A stretch of 62,808 bases of DNA, taken from positions 1 to 62,808 of the forward strand of contig PHCQ01000026.1 of NCBI GenBank assembly GCA_002840835.1. Reading direction: 5' to 3'. Each line of letters starts with the position of its first letter. Position 1 is the first letter of the stretch. Below are positions 33,401 to 42,745 of this stretch, piece by piece. Below the pieces are notes generated by a model. It did no database searches. It saw nothing but the letters and a program-made list of their open reading frames with translations, and was not told the DNA's origin. Source of the stretch: Betaproteobacteria bacterium HGW-Betaproteobacteria-16. Its GTDB lineage: Bacteria > Pseudomonadota > Gammaproteobacteria > Burkholderiales > Burkholderiaceae_C. A program made the position numbers and the translations under genes.

Positions 33401-36298
33401 TCACCCCAGTTCGCCGACAGGCACACAACTGCAGAACAGATTGCGGTCGCCATACACGTTGTCCACACGGCCCACGGGCGGCCAGTACTTGGCGTTCGCC
33501 CGGGTGGAGGTGCTGGCCGCACCGTCCTCGCGCGAATAGGGATGCAGCCAGTCGGCCTTCATCAAGCTGGCGGCGGTGTGCGGCGCGTTCTTCAGCGGGT
33601 TGTCGTCTTGCGGCCAGGTGCCGTTCTCGATCAGCCGGATCTCTTCGCGGATGGCGATCATGGCGTCGATGAAACGGTCCAGCTCTTCCAGCGTTTCGCT
33701 CTCGGTGGGTTCGACCATCAGGGTGTTGGCCACCGGGAAGCTCAGCGTGGGCGCATGGAAACCGTGGTCCATCAGGCGCTTGGCCACGTCTTCGGCCATC
33801 ACGCCGCTGGTCTCTTTCAGGCCGCGCAGGTCCAGGATGCACTCGTGCGCCACGTGGCCGTTGGCCGAGGCGTACAGCGTGGGGTAGTGGTCGGCAAGGC
33901 GCTTGCTGATGTAATTGGCGCTGAGGATGGCGGTTTCGGTTGCGTGCTTGAGGCCGTCGGCACCCATCATGCGGATGTACATCCAGCTGATGGGTAACAC
34001 GGCGGCATTGCCCAGTGGAGCAGCAGACACGGCACCCACTCCGCTCTCGATACCGGCGGTCCGGTGCCCCGGCAGGAAAGGAACGAGGTCTTCCACCACA
34101 CACACAGGGCCCACGCCCGGTCCGCCACCACCGTGAGGGATGCAGAAGGTCTTGTGCAGGTTCAGATGGCTCACGTCGCCACCGAACTCGCCCGGAGCTG
34201 CCACGCCCACCAGGGCGTTCATGTTGGCGCCGTCCACATAAACGCGCCCGCCGTGTTCGTGCACCAGGGCACAGAGTTCTTTCACCGTGGTCTCGAACAC
34301 GCCATGGGTGCTGGGGTAGGTGATCATCACCGCCGCCAGGTTGGCACTGTGCTTTTCGCACTGGGCCTTGAGATCGGCCATGTCCACATTGCCGCTGTCG
34401 TCGCACTTGGTCACCACCACCGTCATGCCCACCATCTGCGCGCTCGCCGGGTTGGTGCCGTGCGCGCTGCTGGGGATCAGGCAGATGTTGCGATGGGCCT
34501 CGCCGCGAGATGCGTGGTAGGCCTTGATGGCGAGCAGACCGGCGTATTCGCCCTGGGAGCCAGCGTTGGGCTGCAGGCTGATACCGGCATAGCCCGTGGC
34601 CTCACACAGCCAGGCGCGCAACTGCTCGTCCAGCTCCTTGTAGCCCTGCAGCTGATCGGCCGGTGCGAAGGGGTGCACGTTCGCGAACTCGGGCCAGGTG
34701 ATGGGGATCATCTCGCTGGTGGCGTTGAGCTTCATGGTGCAACTGCCCAGCGGGATCATGCTGCGGTCCAGTGCCAGATCCTTGTCGGACAGGGCACGGA
34801 TGTAGCGCAGCATGCCGGTTTCGCTGTGGTGGGTGTTGAACACCGGGTGGGTGAGGAAGTCGCTGGTGCGGCGAAGCTCGGCGGGAATGCGGGGCTCCAC
34901 GCCTTTCTCGAAAGAGTCAAAGCCCAGCGGTGTTGCGCCTTCACTCGCGAACACTTGCCACAACTGTGTGATGTCTTCGCGGGTGGTGGTTTCGTCCAGC
35001 GTCATGCCGACATACTGGCCCCACGAGAGGCGCAGGTTCATGCCGGCATCGCGGGCGCGTTGCACCCAGGCCTGTGCCTGCGGGGCACTGGGTGCCTTGA
35101 TCGTCACGGTGTCAAAGAACGCTTCGCTGGTGAGCTCGCAGCCCATTTGCTCAAGGCCGTGCGCCAGGATGGCAGCGTAGGCAGCCACGCGCTGCGCGAT
35201 GCGCTTCAAGCCTTGCGGGCCGTGGTACACGGCGTACATGCTGGCCACCACGGCGGGCAGCACCTGCGCGGTGCAGATGTTTGAAGTGGCCTTCTCGCGG
35301 CGGATGTGCTGTTCGCGCGTTTGCAGGGCCAGGCGGTAGGCGGGGTTGCCGTGCTTGTCCACGCTCACGCCCACCAGGCGGCCTGGCAGGCTGCGCTTGT
35401 ATTCGTCGCGGCAGGCCATGAAAGCGGCGTGCGGGCCGCCGGCACCCATGGGCATGCCCAGGCGCTGGGTGGTGCCGACCACGATGTCGGCGTCCCATTC
35501 GCCGGGTGGCGTGATCAGCGTGAGCGCGAGCAGGTCGGCGCATACGATGTAGGCGGCCTGCTTGCTGTGCACTTTCTGCACATCGGCGCGCTGGTCTTCA
35601 ATGCGCCCGCTGCTGCTGGGGTAGGGTGCCACCACCGCGAAATAATCGTCGCCTGCCAGGGCTTCGTCCCATTGAGCGGCGGAGTTCGCCACGCTCACCA
35701 CGATGCCCAGGGGCTCGGCGCGCGTCTGGATCACTTCGATGGTCTGAGGGTGGCAGTCGCCACCCACCACAATGGTGTTGCCTTTGGCCTTGACCGAACG
35801 CCTGGCCAGGGTCATGGCTTCAGCGGCGGCCGTGGCTTCGTCCAGCATGGAGGCATTGGCAATCGACATGCCGGTGAGGTCGGTCACCATGGTCTGGAAA
35901 TTCACCAGCGCTTCCATGCGGCCCTGGGAGATCTCGGCCTGGTAGGGAGTGTACGCGGTGTACCAGGCAGGGTTCTCCAGCACATTGCGCAGAATCACGC
36001 CGGGTGTGTGCGTGCCATGGTAGCCCTGCCCGATGAAGCTCTTGACCACCTGGTTCTTGCCTGCAATGGCCTTGAGTTCGGCCAGCGCAGCGGCTTCGGT
36101 GGTGGCCGCAGGCAGTTGCATGCCCTGGCTGCGCGCGATGCTGCGCGGCACGATGCTGTCGATCAGCGCGCGGCGCGAAGCTTCGCCAATGACGGACAGC
36201 ATGTGGGCTTCATCGGCCTCGCTGACACCGATGTGGCGGGCGATGAATTCGCTGGGGTTTTCGAGTTCACCCAGGGGTTTGACGGCGGGCATCAGCAT
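33401..36298 (-). CDS. gcvP: Glycine dehydrogenase (decarboxylating), P protein
   Basis: A 965-residue PLP enzyme, the single-chain form fusing both P-protein halves. It decarboxylates glycine and passes the aminomethyl group to the lipoyl arm of GcvH. The N-terminal half shows [17 protein letters not shown] and [20 protein letters not shown]; the C-terminal half shows [20 protein letters not shown] and [20 protein letters not shown], with the PLP Lys. Two near start codons exist (36298 and 36292). It is the third gene of gcvT-gcvH-gcvP. Confidence 0.98.
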   Translation of the reverse strand: MLMPAVKPLGELENPSEFIARHIGVSEADEAHMLSVIGEASRRALIDSIVPRSIARSQGMQLPAATTEAAALAELKAIAGKNQVVKSFIGQGYHGTHTPGVILRNVLENPAWYTAYTPYQAEISQGRMEALVNFQTMVTDLTGMSIANASMLDEATAAAEAMTLARRSVKAKGNTIVVGGDCHPQTIEVIQTRAEPLGIVVSVANSAAQWDEALAGDDYFAVVAPYPSSSGRIEDQRADVQKVHSKQAAYIVCADLLALTLITPPGEWDADIVVGTTQRLGMPMGAGGPHAAFMACRDEYKRSLPGRLVGVSVDKHGNPAYRLALQTREQHIRREKATSNICTAQVLPAVVASMYAVYHGPQGLKRIAQRVAAYAAILAHGLEQMGCELTSEAFFDTVTIKAPSAPQAQAWVQRARDAGMNLRLSWGQYVGMTLDETTTREDITQLWQVFASEGATPLGFDSFEKGVEPRIPAELRRTSDFLTHPVFNTHHSETGMLRYIRALSDKDLALDRSMIPLGSCTMKLNATSEMIPITWPEFANVHPFAPADQLQGYKELDEQLRAWLCEATGYAGISLQPNAGSQGEYAGLLAIKAYHASRGEAHRNICLIPSSAHGTNPASAQMVGMTVVVTKCDDSGNVDMADLKAQCEKHSANLAAVMITYPSTHGVFETTVKELCALVHEHGGRVYVDGANMNALVGVAAPGEFGGDVSHLNLHKTFCIPHGGGGPGVGPVCVVEDLVPFLPGHRTAGIESGVGAVSAAPLGNAAVLPISWMYIRMMGADGLKHATETAILSANYISKRLADHYPTLYASANGHVAHECILDLRGLKETSGVMAEDVAKRLMDHGFHAPTLSFPVANTLMVEPTESETLEELDRFIDAMIAIREEIRLIENGTWPQDDNPLKNAPHTAASLMKADWLHPYSREDGAASTSTRANAKYWPPVGRVDNVYGDRNLFCSCVPVGELG

Positions 36299-36399
36299 GG
36301 CTTGCCTTAAGGGAGATGTTGATCAGCGGTTCTTGAAGAGGTGCGGCGCGAAGCGACGCGAGGGAGACATGAATTGCTCCGACGTGAAATGCCTTGTTC

Positions 36400-36478
36400 C
36401 AGAGATAGCGTGGAACCGGCTTTGCCGGGCCACTGGAATCGCCCCCTTGAGGGGGTCGCGCGCAGCGCGGCAGGGGTG
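36400..36478 (-). repeat. 3'-end GC-rich dispersed repeat, copy 5 (between gcvH and gcvP)
   Basis: GCGTGGAACCGGCTTTGCCG, a C-run/G-run hairpin and CGCGCAGCGCGGCAGGGG. It starts 7 bp after the gcvH stop codon and lies inside the gcv operon. Confidence 0.83.
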
Positions 36479-36485
36479 GTCACTC

Positions 36486-36854
36486 TCACCCTGCAGCGAA
36501 GGCGTCGTAGGCGGTCTTGTCGAGCAGCGCGTCCACTTGCGACGCATCGGAGAGCCTGACCTTGAAGAACCAGCCGGCAGCCAGTGGATCGCTGTTGGCC
36601 AGCGACGGGTCGGCACGCAGGGCTTCATTGACTTCGGTCACTTCGCCACTGACCGGCATGTACACGTCGGCCGCGGCCTTCACAGACTCGACCACGCCGG
36701 CCACGTCTTTTTGCGCAAGGGTCTTGCCCACTTCGGGCAGGTCAACGAACACGACGTCGCCCAGGGCATCCTGGGCATGGGTGGTGATGCCCACGGTGGC
36801 GATGTCGCCCTCCACGGTGATCCATTCGTGGTCTTCGGTGTACTTGGTCGTCAT
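36486..36854 (-). CDS. gcvH: Glycine cleavage system H protein
   Basis: A 122-residue lipoyl carrier that shuttles the aminomethyl group between GcvP, GcvT and the L protein. [20 protein letters not shown] opens the protein (20 residues) and [19 protein letters not shown] carries the lipoylated Lys near residue 59. The length is normal. The start has GGAGAC upstream. It lies between gcvT and gcvP, each junction carrying a copy of the 3'-end repeat. Confidence 0.98.
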   Translation of the reverse strand: MTTKYTEDHEWITVEGDIATVGITTHAQDALGDVVFVDLPEVGKTLAQKDVAGVVESVKAAADVYMPVSGEVTEVNEALRADPSLANSDPLAAGWFFKVRLSDASQVDALLDKTAYDAFAAG

Positions 36855-36905
36855 GAGGTCTCCAGTAAAAAAATGGGAGGTTGAGAGCGAGGGCGGTTTT
36901 CTGGT

Positions 36906-36987
36906 CCAGAGTCCCCGCAGAACCGGCTTTGCCGGGCTGCTGGAGGCGTCCGCCTTTCAGGGGGAAGACGCGAAGCGGCGCAGAGGG
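36906..36987 (-). repeat. 3'-end GC-rich dispersed repeat, copy 6 (between gcvT and gcvH)
   Basis: CGCAGAACCGGCTTTGCCGG and GACGCGAAGCGGCGCAGAGG flank a weaker central hairpin. It directly abuts the gcvT stop codon. Confidence 0.82.
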
Positions 36988-38118
36988 TCATCCCCTGTGA
37001 TAACGGTTTGGCACGAAGGGCAGCGCCACCACTTCCATAGGCACCACCTTGCCACGCACGATGGCGTGCACCCGGGTGCCCACGGCGGCATGCACCGGGG
37101 TCACGTAGCCCATGGCCACCGGCTTGTCGGCCGTGGGGCCGAGCAGGCCGCTGGTGACTTCGCCGATGGTGTCGCCCTGCAGATTCTGCAGCTCGGTGTG
37201 GTCACGCACAGGAATGCGTTCCAGCGCCACCAGCCCCACGCGCTGGCGGGTCAGTGGCTGGGAGCCGTCGAGTTGCGCAAGGACCGTTTCGCTGCCCGGA
37301 AACCCACCAGCGCGTGCGCCACCAGTGCGGCGCACCTTCTGCATGGCCCAGTTGAGTGCGGCCTCCACCGGTGTGGTGGTGGTGTCGATGTCGTTGCCAT
37401 ACAGGCACAAGCCGGCTTCCAGGCGGAGCGAATTGCGCGCACCCAGGCCAATGGGTTTCACTTCGGGCTGGGCGAGCAGGGCGCGGGCCAGTACCTCTGC
37501 GTGTTCGCCGGGCACGGAGATCTCGAAACCGTCTTCGCCGGTGTAGCCGCTGCGGGTGATGAACAGGTCGGCACCCTCCCACTCGAAGGCAGCGCCGGTC
37601 ATGAACACCAGTCGCTCCACGCCCGGCATCAGGCGCTGCAGGGCGTCCACAGCTTTTGGCCCCTGCAATGCGAGCAGGCCACGATCATGCAGATGCTCGA
37701 CCTTGCAGAGGGCGCCGATGGTGCCCTGAATGTGGGCAATGTCGCCCACCTTGCAGGCGCCGTTGACGATGACGAAGAGGTCCTCGCCCCGGTTCACAAG
37801 CATCAGGTCGTCGATGATGCCGCCGGATTCGTTGAGCAGCAGCCCATACCGCTGTTTGCCTACTGGCAGGTCGACGACATCCACCGGCATCAAGGTTTCG
37901 AAGGCCGACGCAGCGTCTTCCCCGATCAACCTGAGCTGCCCCATGTGGGACACGTCGAACAGGCCGGCGGATGCGCGCGTGTGGTGGTGTTCCTGCAGCA
38001 CGCCCATCAGGTATTGCACCGGCATGCTGTAGCCGGCAAACGGCACCATGCGGGCACCCAGCTCATGATGCAGGGCGTGTAACGGGGTCTGAAGCAGTTC
38101 GGCGTCGAGAGGTGGCAC
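36988..38118 (-). CDS. gcvT: Glycine cleavage system T protein (aminomethyltransferase)
   Basis: A 376-residue enzyme that moves the one-carbon unit from the lipoyl arm of GcvH to tetrahydrofolate and frees ammonia. HELGARMVPFAGYSMPVQYL (20 residues) near the start, LLNESGGIIDDLMLVNR, FITRSGYTGEDGFEISVPGE and RNSLRLEAGLCLYGNDID are typical. It is the first gene of the gcvTHP operon and lies directly behind a tandem glycine riboswitch. Confidence 0.97.
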   Translation of the reverse strand: MPPLDAELLQTPLHALHHELGARMVPFAGYSMPVQYLMGVLQEHHHTRASAGLFDVSHMGQLRLIGEDAASAFETLMPVDVVDLPVGKQRYGLLLNESGGIIDDLMLVNRGEDLFVIVNGACKVGDIAHIQGTIGALCKVEHLHDRGLLALQGPKAVDALQRLMPGVERLVFMTGAAFEWEGADLFITRSGYTGEDGFEISVPGEHAEVLARALLAQPEVKPIGLGARNSLRLEAGLCLYGNDIDTTTTPVEAALNWAMQKVRRTGGARAGGFPGSETVLAQLDGSQPLTRQRVGLVALERIPVRDHTELQNLQGDTIGEVTSGLLGPTADKPVAMGYVTPVHAAVGTRVHAIVRGKVVPMEVVALPFVPNRYHRG

Positions 38119-38184
38119 GGCAGACTTTCAATGGCGATTGAAATGGAGGCAGAACCCGCAGACGGGTATCACGGTTCATCCGTG

Positions 38185-38402
38185 TCTGCCCCTCTGTCCG
38201 CTCTACCTGAGAGATTCATGCGGACGATGCCGCATTTGCTCCTTCGGTGGGCCGCCTGCACCTGGTGGTGGGTGGCCTCTCTCCAGTGGGGAACACCGGC
38301 CTTGCAACCGGTGGTCATCAGTCCTTTTGCCTGAGCGTTCAGGGCCGGTTGATCGACCTCCTGCGCCTTCGGCGGCTCCTCGGGGGAGCGCTCTCCTGAT
38401 GG
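38185..38402 (-). promoter_or_regulatory. Tandem glycine riboswitch upstream of gcvT
   Basis: On the minus strand aptamer 1 has CAGGAGAGCG, CCGAAGGCGCAGGAGG and AACGCTCAGGCAAAAGGACT (about 38310-38402). Aptamer 2 has CTGGAGAGAGGCC, CCGAAGGAGCAAATGC and AATCTCTCAGGTAGAGCGGA with CAGAGGGG (about 38185-38295). Order and spacing fit the cooperative two-aptamer class. The leader between aptamer 2 and the start can fold around GTCTG/CAGAC, a likely expression platform. Confidence 0.93.
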
Positions 38403-38435
38403 GCTGAGTTTAACGGAATCGCCGCGTCGCGGAAC

Positions 38436-38963
38436 TCATTCCACGTTGTCGAGCAGATGATCGGGCAGCAGCTTGGCAAAGCGTTCGCTGATGCCGTCAG
38501 CGCGCTCGCTGCCGGCGAGGCGCTCCACGTCGGCAATCAGGGCTCGCCCCGCCACCAGCATCGCCTGTGGGTCACGGGCTTCGCGCAGGGCGTGGCGATG
38601 GTGGCTGGCCAGGGCCTTGTCACGGGGGGCGAACAGCCGTTCGCTGATGTCAAACAGGAACATGCGGGCCGAAGCCAGCGAGCGCGCACCGCTGAATGGT
38701 TCGCCGTGAGCGACCAACCGCTGCCCGGCCGGACCGGGCACACCTGGCGTGAGCGCGGCTGTGCCGGCAGGGTGTCGCCGCTCCAGGTAGCCCTGGGCCA
38801 GCAACTGGTCGAGCAGGCGGCGGCCATCACCCTGCATCAGCTCGGCCATCTTCGACTCGCTCTGCCGGCCATCGGCCAGGAGCAACAAGGTGCGCTCGCG
38901 CTGCCCCAGCGTCCGGTTGCCTGGGCGCAGCTCTTGCCGACCTTTTTCGGTCTTGATCAACAT
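38436..38963 (-). CDS. Hypothetical protein with winged-helix-like N-terminus
   Basis: A 175-residue soluble protein of unknown function. Residues ~15-60 (LGQRERTLLLLADGRQSESK, then AELMQGDGRRLLDQLLAQGYLE) look like a small winged-helix domain, and the C-terminal half is helical (SARMFLFDISERLF and then DKALASHHRHALREA). Similar proteins occur in Burkholderiales. The ATG at 38963 lies only 2 bp from the left end of a 268-bp inverted-repeat element and has no clear ribosome site, so the native leader may have been replaced. Expression is uncertain. Confidence 0.7.
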   Translation of the reverse strand: MLIKTEKGRQELRPGNRTLGQRERTLLLLADGRQSESKMAELMQGDGRRLLDQLLAQGYLERRHPAGTAALTPGVPGPAGQRLVAHGEPFSGARSLASARMFLFDISERLFAPRDKALASHHRHALREARDPQAMLVAGRALIADVERLAGSERADGISERFAKLLPDHLLDNVE

Positions 38964-38965
38964 CT

Positions 38966-39233
38966 AGGGCCTGCAAACACCATTTTTCCAAGTGCGAATG
39001 GGTTGAAAACAGCGCCAATCTAGGCGCGCGACGACGGCCAGACTGGGTGTCTGGCCTAGGAGTGCAACAACGAGTGGCGCTGTTTTCAACCCGTTCCCTT
39101 CGGGTTGCGGCCAATAAGGCCATGCGCCGCGTTGCGAAGCCTTGCCGGGGGGCGACCCCGGCTGCGTTTCGCGCCTTGCGCATGGCCTTTTTGATCCGCA
39201 ACGCATCTTGGAAAAATGGTGTTAGCAGGCCCT
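38966..39233. mobile_element. 268-bp MITE-like element with 27-nt terminal inverted repeats and nested hairpins
   Basis: The ends are inverted repeats of 27 nt (38966-38992 and 39207-39233) that match at 26 positions. Inside are perfect inverted pairs: 18 nt at 39000-39017/39075-39092, a GGCCAGAC hairpin at 39036-39056, CAACCCG at 39087-39107, and AAGGCCATGCGC at 39117-39128/39178-39189. No transposase is present. The design could be a non-autonomous element or a structured RNA. It separates the hypothetical gene at 38.4 kb from the kinase gene. Confidence 0.75.
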
Positions 39234-39322
39234 GATTCACGACTCCAACAACGATGTGCCGAGTGTGTGTCCTGCATATGTCACCGTCATGAATGACGGC
39301 TGCCGATGGAGGTGCCAGGGCG

Positions 39323-39991
39323 TCAGGCCAGGAAATGGTAGATCTGCGAGGTCTCGTCGAAAGTCACGCTGCGGTTCGCACGGTGCATGCTGGCCTCCAC
39401 CCGGCGGGCATTGGGTTCGTCGCTCCGGGCGATCCAGTCCTGCGCGGCTTCACGACTGCGCCCGAACTGCACATGACGAGTGGCCAGACGCTCCAGCCGC
39501 AGCGAGGTGTCCACCTGCAGGTACCAGACTTCGTCCAGTGCGGCGGCGGCCGCCTGCCAGGGCGCTTCATCAAGCAGCAGGTAGTTGCCCTCGGTGATCA
39601 CCAGGGGCGTGTGGGGAAACACCGGCAGCGCGCCTGCCACGGGTTCTTCGATCTCGCGCCGGAAGTCCGGCGCATAGACCACCTCATCATGGCCCTGGTG
39701 GCGCAACCGCTGCAACAGGGCAGCGTAGCCGGCAGCATCAAAGGTGTCAGGTGCACCCTTGCGCTGCGTGCGACCCAGTCGGAGGAGTTCGGTCTGTGCC
39801 AGATGGAATCCGTCCATGGGCACGGCCTGCGCCCGCTGTCCGAGGGCCTGCACCAGGCGTGCCGCCAGGGTCGACTTGCCTGCACCGGGTGGCGCGACCA
39901 GCCCCAGCAGGCGGCGCGGGCCGGCGCTGAGTGCGTGCAGGCGCTGCAGCAGCTCAGGGTGAAGGCTTGGAGCCTCTGAGTTGTTTCTCAT
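39323..39991 (-). CDS. P-loop nucleoside/nucleotide kinase family protein (uridine kinase/YggC-like)
   Basis: A 222-residue soluble kinase. LLGLVAPPGAGKSTLAARL carries Walker A (about residues 33-40), AVPMDGFHLAQTEL holds the MDGFH motif of the uridine kinase/fructose kinase-like group, and LVITEGNYLLLDEAPW with EVWYLQVDTSLRLERLATRH follows. The exact substrate (sugar, nucleoside or pantothenate-like) is unclear. Its ATG overlaps the stop of the upstream TAXI gene (ATGA at 39988-39991), so it is coupled to the two TAXI genes, an unusual partnership. Confidence 0.87.
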   Translation of the reverse strand: MRNNSEAPSLHPELLQRLHALSAGPRRLLGLVAPPGAGKSTLAARLVQALGQRAQAVPMDGFHLAQTELLRLGRTQRKGAPDTFDAAGYAALLQRLRHQGHDEVVYAPDFRREIEEPVAGALPVFPHTPLVITEGNYLLLDEAPWQAAAAALDEVWYLQVDTSLRLERLATRHVQFGRSREAAQDWIARSDEPNARRVEASMHRANRSVTFDETSQIYHFLA

Positions 39992-41289
39992 GCGGCGCCA
40001 TTGCGCAAGGCCATCAGTCGGTCGCGCGCGTGCTGCAGGTGCTCACGCAGGGTGTACCAGCGGTCAGCGAAGCGGTCAGGCAGCTCCATGTTGGCCACCT
40101 GCCGTTCAAGGAAGTCCAGCCGGGAGAGCGCCGCGCGCATCGCGGCAGGGTCGGTGGCGGTGATGCTGGACATGTCTTGCTCCAGAAACTTCAGGTCGCC
40201 GTAGAAGTGCTGCAGCGCGGCGTCGACCCGCCACTCGATGTAGCGGGGCGCACGCCACAGCAACAGGCCGCCCAGCAACATGATGGGCAGCACCGCAAAC
40301 AGCCACAGCTGAGTCCACTGCGCCGCGCGGAAGGGCAGCAGGGTTTCCATCCAGGGTCGCTGGCCCTGCGCATGCCGCTGCGCCGTGGGCGAGACAGCGA
40401 AGTCGCTGCCCAGGGTGGTGGGGTACACGCCTTGCCGTTCCAGAAAACCCGCCATCACGTGCAGCTCGCCCGCCACATCGAGCAGCGCTCGCTGCACGGC
40501 AGGATGCAGGCCCGGACGAACCAGCAGGTGGGTCAGGGTGACCATGGTGGGCAGGTCGGATGCGGGGAGGTTGCTGCGCAGTTCTATCGACCCCTGGGGC
40601 ATGATCACGGCGCGCAGATTGGGTTCGCGGGCGGCCAGCGCACCGGCCCGTTCAATGCCCAGAATGCGCACGTTGTCCATCCGCACCAGCGCATTGGCGG
40701 TCTGCGAATCCCCCGTGGCCACGTGAACCACGGCATCCACTTCGCGGCTGGCCAGTGCAGCGACGGCCTCGTCTCCCACGTGGTTGGTGAGCGTGACCTC
40801 GTGCTCGTTGATGCGCAGGTGGGCCAGCAGCAGGTTGGCCGCCAGGCGATTCGATGAATCCTGCACCGATGTCGCGATGCGTTTACCCCGCAACTGGTCG
40901 ATGTGCTCGATGCTGTGCCGTGCCACCACCCAGATGATTTCGTGTCCCACCACCGACAGCGCCTGCACGCCGTTGCCCTGCGCGGCGTACAGCCCTTGTG
41001 CGAAGGTGACGTCGATGGATGGGTCGCCCTCAACCATCCTGTGCAGCGGGTCCTGCGGGCGGGGGTGTGTGACGATGTCCACCGCCAGACCCAGATGCTC
41101 CAGCCGGTTGGCGTAGGCCCGTGCCAGTTGCAGGTAGCTGCTCTGGGCCGGGCCGGTCCCGATCACGATTCGGGTGGGGGGCAAGGGGTCCCACACCCGT
41201 GCCACCACCGCGAGCAGCAAGCCCAGTGACAGCACGATGGGGAGGTAGAGCAGCCACCAGCGGCGGCGGTAGAGCAGCAGGAGCTTCAT
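39988..41289 (-). CDS. Membrane-anchored TAXI-family solute-binding protein (second of a pair)
   Basis: A 433-residue protein. One N-terminal helix (LLYLPIVLSLGLLLAVVARV, 20 residues) anchors a TAXI domain at about 35-320 with TRIVIGTGPAQSSYLQLARA and DVTFAQGLYAAQGNGVQALS. A second helix at about 330-350 (LWLFAVLPIMLLGGLLLW) leads to a C-terminal helical domain of about 80 residues. Classical TAXI proteins are free in the periplasm and lack this tail. The start overlaps the stop of its paralogue (ATGA at 41286-41289). No DctQ/DctM permease lies nearby. Confidence 0.88.
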   Translation of the reverse strand: MKLLLLYRRRWWLLYLPIVLSLGLLLAVVARVWDPLPPTRIVIGTGPAQSSYLQLARAYANRLEHLGLAVDIVTHPRPQDPLHRMVEGDPSIDVTFAQGLYAAQGNGVQALSVVGHEIIWVVARHSIEHIDQLRGKRIATSVQDSSNRLAANLLLAHLRINEHEVTLTNHVGDEAVAALASREVDAVVHVATGDSQTANALVRMDNVRILGIERAGALAAREPNLRAVIMPQGSIELRSNLPASDLPTMVTLTHLLVRPGLHPAVQRALLDVAGELHVMAGFLERQGVYPTTLGSDFAVSPTAQRHAQGQRPWMETLLPFRAAQWTQLWLFAVLPIMLLGGLLLWRAPRYIEWRVDAALQHFYGDLKFLEQDMSSITATDPAAMRAALSRLDFLERQVANMELPDRFADRWYTLREHLQHARDRLMALRNGAA

Positions 41290-42605
41290 CGGCCGCGGTA
41301 CCCCCGGATGCGCGAGCGGACGAAGTCCACGTGCTGGTGCAGGGTGTACCAGCGTTGAGCGAGTTCTTTCGGTAGCTTCAAGGAGCCGATGGCCTGATCC
41401 ATGTCGCGCAGGCGCCCGTTGATGCGGCTCAGCTCCATGCCGCCGACATCCACGTTCTTGTTGATCAGGTCGTTCTCGATGAATTTCAACTCGCCGTACC
41501 AGCGCGTGATGCGGCTTTCAAGGCGCCAGCGCACCCAGGCAGGCACCATGCGGAACAGTGCGACGGTGAGCAGCAGCAAGGGCACACAGATGATCAGCAG
41601 GCGCTGCAGCACCTGGACCCACCAGAAGGGCAACACATTCTCCATGGGCCCCAGGCCGCGCAACAGCACCTGCCTCGCCTCGGGTGCCGAAGGAAAATCG
41701 CTCGACCTCAACGAGGGAAACTCGCCCGCGCGGTGAAAAGCGCCGGCTTTTCCGTGCACTTCCATCGCAACGGCGGTGGCCATCCGCTTGAGCGCGGGGT
41801 CCAGGTCCTGTCTGACCAGCAAGTGTGCCGGTGTGGTCAGCATCGGTGTGTCAGAGGGTGGCAGGTTGGCGCCCAGGCCGTCTTGTGGCAGCAACCGGCT
41901 TTCGAGGTAATTGTTGCGCTCGGCGATGGCGGTGGTGCGCTCCAGGGTGGCCAGCGTCAACGCCGGATTTCGCAGCAGCGCCATCACGCCAGGCGAGCTT
42001 GGCGACGCCACCATGAAAACGGCGTCGATCTCGCCGCGCGTCAATGCCTCGTTCGCGTCCTGCCCGCTCAGGTCCGACCAGATCAGCTCGTCCATTCCGA
42101 TGCGCTGCTGCGTCAGCAACCTTTGCAGCAGCACGCGGTGCCCGCTGCGTTCGGGGCCGGCCGCCACCCGCAGACCGCTGAGTTGCAGCAGTGAGCGGAT
42201 GGGTGGGTTGCGGCTGAACAGCCACAAGGCTTCGATATCGACGCTGGCAAGCGTTTGCACGCCATCCTGTTGGCTGGACTCGCTGATCGGCGATGACCAG
42301 CCATACCCACCCTGCACCAGCGCCAGATCGGTTTGAGGTGGATCGCTTTGCAGGCGCTCCAGATTCTGGGACGAACCCTCTGACGCCAGCACCGTCAGCT
42401 CGATCCCCCTGCGGGCAAAAGCTTCCACGTAGCGGTTGGCGTAGAACTGGTAGGCCCCGTCGGCAAGGCCCGTGCTGATCGTCAGCTGGGTGGGCGGCAT
42501 GGGATACAGCCTGACCCACACCACACTGGCCAGTGCCAGTGCCAACACCGCCAATGGCAGGCGGATCATCAGCCAGCGGTGTTGGTACAGGGCAGCAGAA
42601 TTCAT
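41286..42605 (-). CDS. Membrane-anchored TAXI-family solute-binding protein (first of a pair)
   Basis: A 439-residue paralogue of the next gene with the same plan: an N-terminal helix (LPLAVLALALASVVWVRLY), a TAXI domain (TQLTISTGLADGAYQFYANR, then DLALVQGGYGWSSPI and TRGEIDAVFMVASPSSPG), a second helix (LLIICVPLLLLTVALFRM) and a helical tail (WRLESRITRWYGELKFIEND). Both tails share a WYGELKFIE/FYGDLKFLE block, so the tail is conserved between the copies. I chose the ATG at 42605; an extension to 42836 would overlap the terminator of the ETF-QO gene. It starts the coupled operon TAXI-TAXI-kinase. Confidence 0.88.
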   Translation of the reverse strand: MNSAALYQHRWLMIRLPLAVLALALASVVWVRLYPMPPTQLTISTGLADGAYQFYANRYVEAFARRGIELTVLASEGSSQNLERLQSDPPQTDLALVQGGYGWSSPISESSQQDGVQTLASVDIEALWLFSRNPPIRSLLQLSGLRVAAGPERSGHRVLLQRLLTQQRIGMDELIWSDLSGQDANEALTRGEIDAVFMVASPSSPGVMALLRNPALTLATLERTTAIAERNNYLESRLLPQDGLGANLPPSDTPMLTTPAHLLVRQDLDPALKRMATAVAMEVHGKAGAFHRAGEFPSLRSSDFPSAPEARQVLLRGLGPMENVLPFWWVQVLQRLLIICVPLLLLTVALFRMVPAWVRWRLESRITRWYGELKFIENDLINKNVDVGGMELSRINGRLRDMDQAIGSLKLPKELAQRWYTLHQHVDFVRSRIRGYRGR

Positions 42606-42701
42606 GGGTTTCCACAGGGCACGGGTGCCACAGAATAAATCAAGCTTATGTTTGGCAACGATTTTTTGGACTGGTGTGGCGTACCTGCTGCACGAACGGA
42701 C

Positions 42702-42729
42702 AAAAAAAGACCGCCCAACGGCGGTCTTC
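42702..42729 (-). terminator. Rho-independent terminator after the ETF-QO gene
   Basis: On the minus strand the stem AAGACCGCC-GTTG-GGCGGTCTT is followed by a run of T, 17 bp beyond the ETF-QO stop codon. It isolates the downstream TAXI operon from ETF-QO transcription. Confidence 0.92.
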
Positions 42730-42745
42730 TCAGGATTGACGGGGG

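Noticed and set aside
38827..39240. A 137-codon leftward open frame running through the inverted-repeat element into the hypothetical gene
   Set aside because: It only exists because the element is GC-rich and lacks stops; the residues follow the nested repeats and have no protein-like pattern.
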